Below, in pieces: positions 12,211 to 24,081 of a stretch of 64,000 nucleotides of DNA. Under the pieces are notes generated by a model. That model saw nothing but the letters and a program-made list of their open reading frames with translations, made no database searches and was not told the DNA's origin. Positions within the stretch are counted from its first letter, which is position 1. Every line of letters begins with the position of its first letter. Source of the stretch: Hibiscus mutabilis (lineage: Eukaryota; Streptophyta; Magnoliopsida; Malvales; Malvaceae); contig CM033728.1 in NCBI GenBank assembly GCA_019671005.1, forward strand, positions 29,897,099 through 29,961,098, read 5' to 3'. Position numbers and translations under genes: made by a program.

Positions 12211-12224
12211 AAGTGGGGGAGAGT
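12211..12224 (+). other. Polypurine tract
   Basis: AAGTGGGGGAGAGT lies directly upstream of the 3' LTR start at 12225. It primes plus-strand DNA synthesis in LTR elements. One T interrupts the purine run. Confidence 0.85.
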
Positions 12225-13936
12225 TGTAACACCCTAGTTTTGGTCTTAGATGTTTTGAAGGTTGGTTTGAGGGTTCAATGGACCGGGATTAGAGATTCAA
12301 GTCAGTTTCGAGATTAAATTGAATTAAATATTTTTGAAGGTGATAAAATGGTGGAAAATATTCTAAAATCATTATTAATTATATTAAGGATAATGGTAAG
12401 ATTAATTTTGGAAAATAAGATTTGGAAATTGGACATTTTGGCTGGTGACCAAAATGCAAGTTTTGAAAATTGTTTTTAAAGGTGACTAAAATAAAAAGGG
12501 TCAAATTCTTAGAATCTTTAAGGAGCTATTTTACCAAGTTTTTTCTGATGATTTCTCCCTTAATTAAAGATATTTTATCATGTGTTTTAAAGTTAATTAA
12601 GAAGGGATTTTAGTTAAAAAGTTAGTTTATCTCTTTAAAGAAAATTCACGTAACTTTTCTCTCCACTCTCTCCTTAGCCAAACACTCAAGTTTTCATCAA
12701 AATCCAAAGGTGAGAAGTCTTTTAACTTTTTTATGATTTGTAATTGATTAATTAACATTGTTTTCACAAAATCTCATCTAAATCTTGTGTTTTCTTAGTT
12801 TTTATCAAACCAATTGAGGGAGAAATATTACAATAGGGGTAAGGTCCGTGTTCTCCTCTATTGTATGGTTCTTTACTAAAATTCCCAAGTATTTGATCCT
12901 TGATTTATTGATTGTAAAATGATTTTAATGATTTATCAATGTTTGATTGAGTAAATTAGGTAAAATTGATGTAACAAGGAAATTTTCAAAGTGGATTTAA
13001 TTTCCAATGTTTAGGATTGATTTAACACATATTTTGGATGTATCATGATGCTGATAAGTTGTTTTTATCAATAGAATCCCAAAACTTTTGGATCTCTAAT
13101 TGTTTACATTGATAGATTTGAGTTTTTGTGATGATATTCGAGTTTAATCTTTGCTGGAAGTAAAAGGATGTTTGAAAAGGGTTTTGGATGTTATATGATG
13201 TTGATTGGGTTGAATTGTTTTTTATGGATGTGTTAAGTTTTGAAAATGCTTTATGATGATTTTGATTTGTTTCGGATGGTTTCTAAGTGGGCAACCTGAG
13301 AGTTGTAGGGTTTTGCTTTGAGCAAGTGGTTTGAATGCATAATGATGCATTTTTCCTCTGGTTTTACGTGTTTAAAATAGGGGATAATAAAGGCGTCAAA
13401 GCTTGATGTTGTTTTGTTGTCCTTGCTGGGAACTTGTATCGTGTTGGCAAGGAAGGCAAAGTGTATCGGTGAGTGGAAACTGGTTTTAAATGCTTTATAA
13501 AGGTTTGTAAAGGTTTTTTGAGTTTAAGGTAAGTGTGAGACACTTACCTAATCTCGAAAGTAAGCTTCCATTATTTTGCTCTTGAATATCGGCTTGGATA
13601 TGAGCATGTTGTTTGCATGTTTTGGTGATAAACATGGTATGATTTACTCACTGGTAATGCATGATTTTGAGTACATATGCAGGGGTTTGAAAGTATATTA
13701 AATGCTATTGGTTTTCATTCCGGTTGGGAATGGTGTTATTGCATTGGCAATGAGATGTGAATATGTGGTGTTTTATGTAATCATTCTTAAACAATAAGTA
13801 AATGGTTTGTAAATGATATATTGGCTATGTGACATGGTGAGAAAATAATCGGATATAGTTGTCATGCCATAGGATTAAAAGTGCAGTATAAAATATGATC
13901 AAAATCGATCATGGCCATGGTTCATTGAGGTATGGG

Positions 13937-14160
13937 GGTTTAACAAGGCCACTTAGACTATTGGGAACCTCATTGGGGCATGTGGTTTAACTAGGCAACC
14001 CAATTTGATGGCGATCTTGTGGTTTAACTAGGCAAGGTCGGTACACTTGCGGTTTAACTAGGCAAGGGTGGAATCTCATGGTTTAACTAGGCGAGGGTGT
14101 CAAATGTTATGGTTTAACTAGGTAAGGTTTGGGATATCATGTGGTTTAACTAGGCATGGT
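13937..14160 (+). repeat. Minisatellite inside the LTR, core GGTTTAACTAGGCAAGG
   Basis: Seven copies of the core start near 13937, 13984, 14021, 14051, 14080, 14111 and 14143, so the spacing shrinks from 47 to about 30 bases. The sequence between cores varies. The same array is in the related LTR at 22596-22803. Confidence 0.85.
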
Positions 14161-15028
14161 ATGAGAGATCCGTGTATCTGATATGTATAGGATAGAGGTA
14201 GTCTATCCGGGTCACTATAAATGCCAATATATGTGATAGTTCATGTGTTGAACCTATTTTTAATGCTTTGGAATTTAAGCATGGTTTATGATTTAATGCT
14301 TTGGGATTTAAGCATGAAATGTGTAAGATGTTGCATAAGGTTGTCATGCATTGATTCGGTTGGAATCTTGAGAAATGCTTTGGTTGTAAGCATGTTTTTG
14401 GAAAACATGCATGGGGTTTTCAAATGGTTTTAGTGCATCATTGTCTTACGAGCATCCTCACTAGGCATGTGTGCTTACGCTCTCTTTTTCTTAATGATGT
14501 AGAGCATTAAGGTTCGGGGCAGCAAAGACAAGGTTTGAAGGGATCCAAGTGATAAACCACTTTTGAGTATGAACTCAGTTTACGTTTACGATTAATAAGG
14601 CAATGCGTTCGCCATGGTTTTGGGAGTTGTAATCATGTTTCCTTATAGATTTTAAGTATGTTTCTATGATGGGTTTTGAGGATGTTTGGTGATGCTAATA
14701 CTTGCTTATAGTTGTGCATGGATGGTTGCTTAGGTATGCATCTAGAGCTTCCTTGTTGATTGCCATGTTTTGATGGTTTGAGCAAGTTTATTATGATGTA
14801 TGAGTTGTGTTGTTATGATGCATATGTTGAGATTGGCCTATTTGTGTATTTTGGGATGTTTGGCAAAGTGGTTTTAGCAAGCATGCCTTTAGAATATCAT
14901 GGGATGTATGAATGCTAATTGGTTGTTGAACTTATGATGTTTAGGTTGTTGTTGCATCTTGGTAGTGTTGTATGTGAGTTTGTGGTATGATGGAATGGTT
15001 TAGATTTGAAATAAACATATTAAACCAC

Positions 15029-15335
15029 GTCTGTTCACGTATCGGTACAGAAAGCCATTTCAGGCTTGTGGTTCTGGTACGTGGGTTTGGCGTTTCGATA
15101 CGGATATGCTTTTTAAGAGTAGCGTATCGATACTCGAATTTGTGTATCGGTACGAGAAGGCTGAGTTTTGCATGGGGTTTTAGTACACAGGTTTGAGGAT
15201 CGGTACGAGCCTTTGGTTTTGGTAAGGCGTATCGGTACGCAGGGTCATACTGTACGGGAGTTGCCTACTAGAATTTTTAGGATTTGAAATGACAAGGGCG
15301 TACCGATACTCAAGTGTGGGTACCGATACCGAGGC
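15029..15335 (+). repeat. Palindrome-rich LTR module (GTATCGGTACG type)
   Basis: About ten degenerate copies of GTATCGGTACG or CGTATCGATAC-like words cluster here, followed by TTGCCTACTAGAATTTTTAG. The same module is at 105-412 in the 5' LTR. A similar cluster with a TTGGCTACT tail occurs in the copia LTRs (29925-30140, 32870-33570) and in the solo LTR (42978-43260). Confidence 0.75.
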
Positions 15336-15759
15336 AGTTAAGTTAGTTAATGGCTTTGGTGAGGTTCTATTTTCTTTCATTTTAGTCCTTGGTTGTTGTG
15401 GAATCAATTGTATGAGTATGGAGGATCTTTTTTAGCTAATTTTTGTCATGTGAGCATGTAACATGACTAATTGAGGATTGGCAAACTTAATTTAAATTTT
15501 GGTCCTATAACTTAAAGTTTTTGCATTTTAGTCCTCGTAAAGTATGTGTTGCAATTGATCGCTTTTCTGAGATTCATTTCCTTTGAAAATTCACCTACAG
15601 TATGTATGTTCATGTAAGTTTAATAATTTGCATCTAGACAAGATAAAGGAAAAAATGGATCGACTTTTCGTAACCTTTCACCAGTTTTCTTCGACAAACC
15701 TAATGTAGTTCTCTCGGTTCGGTCGGGCATCTAGGCCGGGTCGAGGGGGTTACAAAATG

Positions 15760-18110
15760 ATTCCCTAAGACTCTACATTTGAAAAAAAATTAAACAATAC
15801 CAATGCTAGGATGAAAAAAAAGACTGGTGTTATCAACACATTGCAACTGAAAAATCAACAATCAAAATAGAGAAAGCTACACCGATCAAAACTAAAACTT
15901 TTATTAGGTGACCTAATCATAACCTTACTAATATTTGAGTAATATCCTATGTACATTACCCTTTTATTAATAAATACAATAAAAAGCTTGCAAGTGCAAA
16001 GAGATTCGAAACCTCCTCTAATCATACTAAAGCAACAAGGCACAAACACATTAACATATAGATCGATTCATATGATACTAGCAGAATAAAAAGTGATCCA
16101 CTAAGACTCAAAACAACATTAAACAATACCCATGAGAAGAAGAAAAAAAATGAATGACAATATCAAAACATCGTGGCTAAAAAATCTACATCCAAAACTG
16201 GGAAAGCTACACTAATTATAACTAAATATTTAATTTTGTGACTCAATTGTAACTTTTACTAATTAAGTGACTCAATCGTAGCTTTACTAATAATTGAGTG
16301 ACACATAATATAGTTTTCCCTTTTTCAATAAATAATTTTAAAATCATGCAAGTACAAAGTAATTTGAAATAATTCCGATCATACTAAAACAACATGACAA
16401 CAAGCACATTAGAAGTATAGACCGATTCATAAAATTTTAGGAATATCAAAATGATCCCTGAGACTCAACACCTCAAACAAATTTAAATAATACCAGAGTT
16501 AGGAAGACAAAAAAGTGGTGTTACCAAAACATTGCAGCTAAAAAAATCAACACTCAAAACAGAGAAATCTACACCTATTGTAACTAAAACTTTTAATGGT
16601 TGATCAAATTGTAACTTTTAATAATTAAGTGACCCAATCTTAACTTTACTATAATTGATTGATCTCCAATGTAGTTAACCCTTTATTAATGAATATTGTT
16701 AAAAGCATGCAAGTACAAAGCTATTCAAAACCAGATTCGATCATACTAAAACAACAAGGCACCAAACACATTAGAAGTATAGACCAGTTCATATGATACT
16801 AGTAGAATCAAAAGTTATCCGCTGAAACTCAACACCTCAAAAAATTAGACAATGCCCAAGCTAGGAAGAAAAAAAGACTGACGATATCAACACAATGCAA
16901 CTAAAAAACCAATTCCCAAAACAAAGAAAGCTATATTGATCTTACTTAAAACATTAATTGAGTGACCCAATAGTAACTTTAACAATAATGGAGTGACCTC
17001 TAATGTAATTTACCTTTTATTAATAAATACCATTAAAATAATGCCAGTGCAAAGTGATTCGAAACCACCTCTGATCGTACTAAAACAACAAGGCACCAAG
17101 CATATTAGAGGTATAGATCGTTTAATACAATACTAGCTGAATTAAAAATGATACGTTGAGACTCAACACCTCAAAACAATATTAAACACCCAAACATAAC
17201 TAAAACTATAACCGATCAATGCCCAAAACAAAGAATGCTACACCGATCATAACTAAAACCATATCTGAGTAACCCAATTGTAGCTTGTAATAATTGAGTG
17301 ACCCAATCATAAATTTAGAAATATTTGATTGATATGATATTAGTAGAATCAAAAGTGATCAGCCGAGACTCAACATCTAAAAACAAAATAAAAAAATAGG
17401 CAAGCTTAAAAGAAAAATAGATGACGATATCAACACATTACAGTTAAAAACTCAACACTCAAAATAGAGAAAGCTACACTGATCTTAACTAGAACATTAA
17501 TTAAGTGACCCAATTGTAACTTTTAATAACAAAGTGACCTATTCGTATCTTTTCTAATAATTGAGTAACTACCAATGTAGTTTAACCTTTTATTAATAAA
17601 AAACATTAAAAGCATGACAATATAAAGCGATTTGAAACCACCCTTGATCATACTAAAACAACAAGGCACCAAACACATTATATATATAGATCGATTAATA
17701 CAATACTAGTAGAATCAAAAGTTATCTCCAAAACATATATCAACACATTGTAGCTAAAAAATCAACAACCAAATTGGCAAAAATATATTGATCGTAACTA
17801 AAAATTTAATTGAGATACTCAATTGTAACTTTTAATAATTGAGTGACCAATCGTATCTTTAATAATAGTCAAGCGACCCCCAATGTAGTTTTCCCTTTTA
17901 TTAATAAATATCATTAGAAGCATGCTCCTACAAAACGATTGAAGCCACCTCGATCATACTAAAACAATAAGGCACTAAGCACATTAGAAGTATATATGGA
18001 ATCATATGGTACTGTAGAATCAAAAGTGATCTATTGATACTAAACACATCCAAACAACATTAAACAATACGCAAGCTAGGAAGAAAAAGAATGACCAAAA
18101 TAGATTCATG
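15760..18110. repeat. Degenerate tandem array, unit about 335-365 bases, about 7 copies
   Basis: The landmark GATCC-NN-TGAGACTCAACA recurs near 15760, 16095, 16453, 16815, 17150, 17357, 17722 and 18028. Spacings are about 335, 358, 362, 335, 207, 365 and 306. Each unit goes on with a run of A with AAACAATACC, then ATATCAACACATTGCAGC, AAAGCTACACCGATC, two GAGTGACCCAATCGTAAC-like segments, CCCTTTTATTAATAAAT, and ends before the next landmark with GATACTAGTAGAATCAAAAG. The 207-base copy has lost part of the middle. There is no coding capacity. The Tekay-type element ends at 15754, at the edge of the array, so it probably inserted into it. Confidence 0.85.
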
Positions 18111-19075
18111 AGCATTAGAAAACAACCAAAAAGAGATAAACTTTTATCAGTAATAGATAAGTTTAAGGTATAAAATAATATTACTTTCATCAGTACGCAA
18201 GCCCAGAAGTTCAAACTTTGGTTTTAGTTTTCACCCAGAAATCCCAGTTAACCAATATGGTTAAGCCCCAAATCGTTCCTACAAGTTATGGTGAAGTTAT
18301 TAAGTGAGTTACTTCCAATTTTTATCCTTAACAACATCAAATCCACATTTTACCATTAAAGATCAACAAAGGTATCAAGCCATAAGCACTCAATTCATGC
18401 ATCAAAGCCTACTTTTATGAGTTGAAGGAATTCATAGGAGTTAGTGGTGTACTAACCTTGATTCCACAGCTGAGAATGAAGCCTTTAGCACAAGTTAAAG
18501 CCTTGCTCTTCCCTTGATACTTATAAGAGTTCCCAACCTCTTTCACTACAAGAGAGAATACCAAAAGTGTTACAACAATGCTGGGGAATTAAGGGAGCCC
18601 AAAGCGCATATCTAGACGAGAATGAAGCTCCTAAACACCCCTTCCCGTTCTCCCTCTAAAGCCCCCACTAAAACTCCCTTTTCTACCAAAACTAACCATT
18701 CTTATCTTGAAATGTAGATCCTTAAATGTTGATAAAACTTTCCTCTACAAGCCAAACGTGATTCAAAAGGCTGAACTTCAAAATCCTACCTTTGGTGATG
18801 GTGTGGGAAGGGGAAAGAATGGGTTTTAGAAAGATAGAGAAGATGTAAAGGTGATGATATCACCATTTTCTGCACATTGCACAGGAATTAAAACTTCTCC
18901 CCCTCTTTTCACCTCATTTTGCATTTACCAAAATACCCTTCAACTATCTTCTCAAGCCCACACCCAAACTAAAGACCAAGCCCAAAAAGGTTCTTAAGGC
19001 CCAATAACATGGCCTAAACATGAGGCCTCTGCCTCGGGTTAACCCGATACTTGAGTTTAAAGTCTGGGTCGTGAC
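18111..19075 (-). repeat. LTR fragment on the minus strand
   Basis: The right end reads CTGGGTCGTGACA on the plus strand, that is TGTCACGACCCAG as an LTR start on the minus strand, a start common in plant gypsy LTRs. The stretch has no open frame of note. The left border with the tandem array is not sharp. No second LTR or target duplication is visible, so this may be a solo or truncated LTR. Confidence 0.5.
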
Positions 19076-20179
19076 ACTACATCTTGCAAATATAATTAAC
19101 CAAAATTATATTTGCTCAGGGTTGGGTTATATAGCCCAGTGTCCAAGACTCACTTGAAATCTGCAATGGCTTTAAATAAAAAATTTTTCAATATATTTGT
19201 GTGATTACATTGTAGTATATGTTTATAATTTTTTAACCCTTTGAAAGGTCAAACATCTTGCACACACAAGTACTCAAACTTATGTCACATGAGATAAACA
19301 TTATCCCTTTTTACTGGAGTCACTCGTTGAATTCCGTTTAAATAAAATATTATGTTTTAAAATTTGGTTTGAATAATGTCCAATGCTCAAGATCCGACCT
19401 CAGCTCACTTTGTAAATTTATAACATATTATATTATCTTATTTTTATATATTATTTAATTTATATCATACAAAAATTAAATTATAATAAAATATAATACT
19501 ACAATTTAAAAATTAAAAATATGTTTAGTTTGTCTTTTTTACACCTTTCGCTTTCTCTTTTGGGTGTAAAACCCTAAAACTTCTACGAAAAAAAAAAATT
19601 TTAGGTTAGACGAATCTCCCTAAAACTTATGCGAAACTGAAACATTTTTGGGTGAAAACCATAAACCATCATTTAGAGTTAAGAAAGCGTACCGATATTT
19701 GCTAACCATTTGAAATCGACCAAGAATCTATCATTTTTCAAAGAGTTACATGGATTTTTTCGTACGAGTGAAAATAGAGTTTTTAGAGAGTTTTACCGTT
19801 TACAAAGCCCTAATTATTTTTGAAATTATTTTTTTAAATATGTCCATGTCAACAGTATGCCATGTCATTAAATTTAACCATTCAACGTATAGCTTGGCAT
19901 GCTACCTATGAATAACAGAAAACGTGGTGAGATACTGTGCAGAACTTCCTGTTAGTCAATAACGATCAATGGGTGACATTGTTGAAATTATTTTTGTTTG
20001 AGGGCAAAATTGAAGCATAAAAAAATTAGGGGCAACATTACTAATTTCAGTTTACTATAGGGGCAAATTTGACCCTTTAGCCTATTAGTTTTATAGCAAA
20101 AATAAATATTTATTTAATTAGTTTAGTGGTGGCGTGATTTAACTTAAATATTAGTTCTGGTGAATTTTAATTGTTTCAC

Positions 20180-20245
20180 TAACTTAGTTTATTGGCTAAG
20201 TAGAGTACTTATTTTACAAGGGGTCCCATGTTCGATTTTTATAGT
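20180..20245 (+). repeat. tRNA-promoter-like module (possible SINE head)
   Basis: TTAGTTTATTGGCTAAG near 20184 resembles an RNA polymerase III A box. TGTTCGATTTTT at 20229-20240 resembles a B box (GGTTCGANTCC) at near tRNA spacing. The flanks do not fold as a tRNA by eye. A SINE remnant is possible. Confidence 0.35.
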
Positions 20246-20314
20246 AGCAATTTTATTTTATTTTAAGGCGGCAACTTTGGTTAAGTTAAATATTTTTTTT
20301 ATTTCTTATCATAA

Positions 20315-20390
20315 GCAATTGTCTGGCTTAATGGTTTGACGTTGAACCTTTTGTCCAAGGTTTTCTTTGTTCAAATACCTATTGCACCAA
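20315..20390 (+). repeat. Second tRNA-promoter-like module (possible SINE head)
   Basis: GTCTGGCTTAATGGTTTGAC (20321-20340) resembles an A box and GTTCAAATACC (20369-20379) a B box. Spacing suits a tRNA-derived SINE. No 3' tail or target duplication was found. Confidence 0.35.
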
Positions 20391-20884
20391 AGGAAGCATT
20401 TTATTTCCTTTGATTTTGTTCAACCAATCAGAAGATGACACGTGTGATTAAACGGTGGAGGTACAATTTTTCCAAAAAATAGTCAAGGTACCAAAAAAAT
20501 AGGTGGGTTCATCGGAGGCTAGGTCGAATGGACAGTTGGTGGTGGATGGAAAGGGGTTAGAGTTTAGGGTATTTTAAATTAATTTTGTATATAATAGTAA
20601 TAAAATATAATTTATTTTTATTGTAGATTATATTTATAATTAAATATTAATAAATCAAAATTATTTTTATTATATTTAGTGATAAAAATATGTCAAGTCA
20701 TGTCAAAATATTAATAAAATAATATTGAGTGGTCAAAATAGGTCAATGTATAAAGTTCAGTGAGTAAATTGATTGTTTTGAAAGTTCAGAGACCAAAATA
20801 GGTCATAACGCTAAGTTCTGTGACAATTTTTGTAATATACCCTTAAAAATTGATAAATTGGATGAATATATATGTGTCTTTTTC

Positions 20885-23490
20885 TGTAACGCCCCAGATT
20901 TGGGCTTGGATGGTTTAAAGGTTGGTTCAAAGGTCCGGTGGACCGGTATTAGAGGTTCTTGTTAGTTTTAGGATTAAATCCGATTAAATATTTTTAAAGG
21001 TGATAAAAATATAGAAAAATGTTTTAAAATCATTATTTAATATTATAATGATTATGGTAAAATCAATTTTGGAAAATGGGCTTTGGAAGAGTGACATTTT
21101 GGTTGGTGACCAAAATGCAACTTTTGAAAACTATTTTTAAAGGGGACTATTTTGTAAAGAGTCAAAAATTTAAATCTTTAAGGAGCTATTTTATCATTTG
21201 GTCTAATCTGAGTTTTCTCTTAATTAGAATCATTTTTAAAAGAGTTTTAATTAAGAGAATTAAAAGGATTTAGTTAAAGAGGTAGTTATTTTTCTAAATC
21301 ACAATTTGACGTAACTTTCTTTCTCTCACATTTTCTCTCAAAATGCTCTCAGCCAAACACTCCTTTTCTTGTCATAGATTTATGGTAATGATTTTGATGT
21401 CATAATTCTTTGGTTTGCTAAATGATTCTTCGACTTGTTTTCCCAAAATCTTATTGAATCTATTTGTTTTTCAAGCAGAAAACATTCATTTAAGGTGAAA
21501 GTCACTCATTGGAGGTAAGGTTCATTCTTCTCCTCTAATGAAAGGTTCTTTACTGAAATTCCCAAGTTCTTGACTCTTTATATACGTTTTCTAATGGGAT
21601 TTAATTGATTAATTATGGAATTTTGCTTAATAGAGGTTTAATTGTTGAAATCTTGTGATTTTCCAATTGGATATGTTTTTCCAGTGTTGATGACTGATTT
21701 TAATCTTATTTTAGATGTAATATAATATGGATAAGTTGATTTTAATAATGGAATCCCAAAATTGGCTAAATCTCTAATAGTTAAGTTGTTAGTTAAGGGT
21801 TTTTGTGACGATTTTGGTGTTTAATCATTGCTGGAAGTAAAAGGATGTTGGAAAGGGTTTTTATATGTTAATTGATGAAGTTTAATGATTTGAATCGTTA
21901 CATTATGGATGGGTTCAGTTTTGGAAGTGTTTGGGGATGATTTTGGTTGTTTTAGATGGTTTTCGAGTGGAGTCACTTGGGAGTTGCGGGGGATTGCTGT
22001 TAGGCAATGGCTTGAATGCATTTTAATGCATTTATCCTCTAGTTTTATGTGTTTAAAATAGGGGACAATCAATGCGACAAAGCTTGACATTGTTTTGTTG
22101 CTTGCCGAGAGCTTATTTCACATTTACAAGGAAGGCGAGGCATATCGGTGAGTGGAAATTGGTTTTTAAATTCTTTACAAAGGTTTGTAAAGGTTGTTGG
22201 GAGTTTAGGGTAAGCGTGAAACACTTACCTAAGCTCGGAAGTAAGTTTCCCTTATTTTCTCTTGAATATCGGTTTGGATATGAGCATATTGTTTTCATGT
22301 TTTTGTGATAAACATGGTATGATTTACTTACTGGAAATGCATGATTTTTAAGTACATATGTAGGGGATTTAAAGTATATAAAATGCTAGTGAGCATTGGA
22401 TTACATTCCGATTGGGAATGGTGTAATTGCTTGGGCAATGTGATTTGCATATGTGCGTTTTATATTTGCATTGTAAAATAGGGTAAATGGCTTTGTAAAT
22501 GTTTGTTTGACAAAGGACACAATCGGATATAGTTGGCAACCTCATTGGGCACTATAAAATTTAACAAAATCGATCGTGGCCAATTTGATGGTGATCGGTT
22601 TAACAAGGTTTAACATTGGGTATGCAGTTTAACTAGGCAACCCAATTTGATGGTGATCTTGCGGTTTAACTAGGCAAGGTCGGTACTCTTGCGGTTTTAC
22701 TAGGCAAGGGTGAAAATTTGACAGTTTAACAAGGCGAGGGTGTTAAATCTTGTGGTTTAACTAGGAAAGGTTGGGGTATATCATGCGGTTCAACTAGGCA
22801 TGGTATGAGAGATCTGTGTATCTGATATGTTGTATAGTGGGTAGTCTATCCGGGTCAATATTAATGCCAATATATGTGAAAGTTCATGTGTTGAATCTTT
22901 TTATGTAATTCTTTGGGATTTAAGCATGTCTTATTTAATAATGATTTGGGATTTAAACATGGTTTATGATTTAATGCTTTGGGATCTAAGAATGGAATAT
23001 GTATATGATGTTGCATTAGGGTATTTATGCATGTCTCGGTTGGAGACAAGGAGATTGTTGTGGTTATAAGCATGTTTTGGAAACAATTGGTTTGGTTTCA
23101 AATATTTTAAATGCATCATTGTTTATGATCATCCTCACTAAGAATGTGTGCTTACACTCTCTTTTTTCTTAATGATGTAGAACATTAAAGTTTGAGGGGT
23201 GCAAGGACAAGGCTAAAGTGATCCTAAGACAAAGGCTACTTTGAGTATGAACTCAGTTTATGATTTCGGTTAACAAGGCAAAGTGTTCGCCATATTTTAG
23301 GGAGTTGTAATTATGTTTTCCATGGTTTTTAAGCACGTGAAGTGATGGATTTCATGTTGGTTTGTTGTTGTTAGACTTGTGTGAATCATGGCCTATTTTG
23401 ATGCTAGATATGAGCTTAGGAATGCATCTAGTTATTTTTGGTGTGGTTGCCAAGTTTTGATGATTCAAGCAAGTTTGGTATGATGCTATA
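20885..23490 (+). repeat. Truncated LTR of the Tekay-type family
   Basis: It begins TGTAACGCCCC and follows the 3' LTR at 12225 in order: the GGACCGG-TATTAGAGGTTC start, AT-rich part, CTTGAATATCGG-TTTGGATATGAGCA, minisatellite, then GTTCATGTGTTGAA. Homology ends at 23490, equivalent to about 14800 in the 12225 copy, before the palindrome module and LTR end. There it meets an inverted LTR piece. No internal domain follows. Confidence 0.85.
22596..22803 (+). repeat. Minisatellite inside the LTR copy, core GGTTTAACTAGGCAAGG
   Basis: At least seven copies of the core, several with changes such as CAGTTTAACAAGGCGAGG. It corresponds to 13937-14160 and shows that the array was in the family before these copies parted. 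Confidence 0.8.
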
Positions 23491-23981
23491 TGTAACCCCC
23501 TCGACCCGGCCTAGTCGTAAGGACAAGACCGAATAAGCTACATTAGGTTTGCCAAAGGAAACCGTGAATAATTAATTCAAACTACAACCATTTTTTTCTT
23601 TTATCTTATCTAGATGCAATATTATAACCTATGATGAGAGGTTAGGCAGCGGGTGAAAACTCAACTCAATCGGGCATCGGATCGACATCCAATTGCACAT
23701 AATTGTAATTTAGGGACCGAATTGCAATTTAGGAAAATTAGAGGGACATTCACCATTTTGAGTTTACCAATATTTAATTAAGTCCATTCAAAACATACAT
23801 GTGAAATTTCACCCCAAACAAAGCTCATTTACACATTCAATTAAGTACTGCAAAACTTAGGGACCAAAACATAAATCTACAAAACTATAAGGACTTTCTT
23901 AAAGTTTAATTTGCCAATCCTGAATTAAGCAGGTTTCATGCATACATGTCAAAAATCGTCTTAACTGGACTCATTCAATTG
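23491..23981 (-). repeat. Inverted LTR end adjoining the assembly gap
   Basis: It starts TGTAACCCCCTCGACCCGGC, the reverse complement of the LTR end GCCGGGTCGAGGGGGTTACA seen at 15735-15754. Next come words matching the reverse of the 3' part of the 1-832 LTR (CTACATTAGGTTTG, CTTATCTAGATGC). It is cut off by the run of N. The plus-strand LTR before it also ends here, so two LTRs of related families meet head to tail. Confidence 0.8.
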
Positions 23982-24081
23982 NNNNNNNNNNNNNNNNNNN
24001 NNNNNNNNNNNNNNNNNNNNNNNNNNNNNNNNNNNNNNNNNNNNNNNNNNNNNNNNNNNNNNNNNNNNNNNNNNNNNNNNN
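23982..24081. other. Assembly gap (exactly 100 N)
   Basis: One hundred unresolved bases. A round 100 is a usual placeholder for a gap of unknown size. The two flanks may not be neighbours in the genome. Confidence 0.98.

Larger units (their letters stand above)
1..15754 (+). mobile_element. Decayed Ty3/gypsy chromovirus (Tekay/Del type), 5' LTR cut by window edge
   Basis: The parts run LTR (1-832), tRNA-Met primer site, gag, protease, reverse transcriptase, RNase H, integrase with a chromodomain-like tail, polypurine tract, LTR (12225-15754). The order PR-RT-RH-INT is that of Ty3-type elements. The integrase tail and short motifs such as VKAEHQ and GLLQPL match the Tekay/Del chromovirus clade as I know it. 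LTR ends are TGTAACACCC and GGGGGTTACA. Without the element nested at 5171-11834 the internal region is about 4.7 kb, normal for the clade. Stops and frameshifts interrupt nearly every domain, so it is immobile. The five bases after the right end are AAATG; the matching left duplication lies outside the window. Confidence 0.88.
12225..15754 (+). repeat. 3' LTR of the Tekay-type element (3530 bases)
   Basis: It starts TGTAACACCC and ends GGGGGTTACA. Inside are an AT-rich first third, a minisatellite with core GGTTTAACTAGGCAAGG (13937-14160), and a palindrome-rich module (about 15029-15335). Its last 800 bases repeat 1-832. Further LTRs of this family or close relatives appear at 20885-23490 (plus), 23491-23981 (minus) and 42548-45976 (minus). 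No protein-coding gene is supported; open frames such as the one at 14221-14433 are chance. Confidence 0.9.
19076..20884. other. AT-rich spacer without recognised gene
   Basis: No open frame or conserved protein segment is seen on either strand. It holds AT-rich stretches, two tRNA-promoter-like modules (20180-20245 and 20315-20390), and phrases such as AGTTCAGTGAGTAAATTG and AGTTCAGAGACCAAAATAGG near 20755-20815 that resemble MITE-type repeats. It could be old, worn transposon sequence. Confidence 0.6.
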
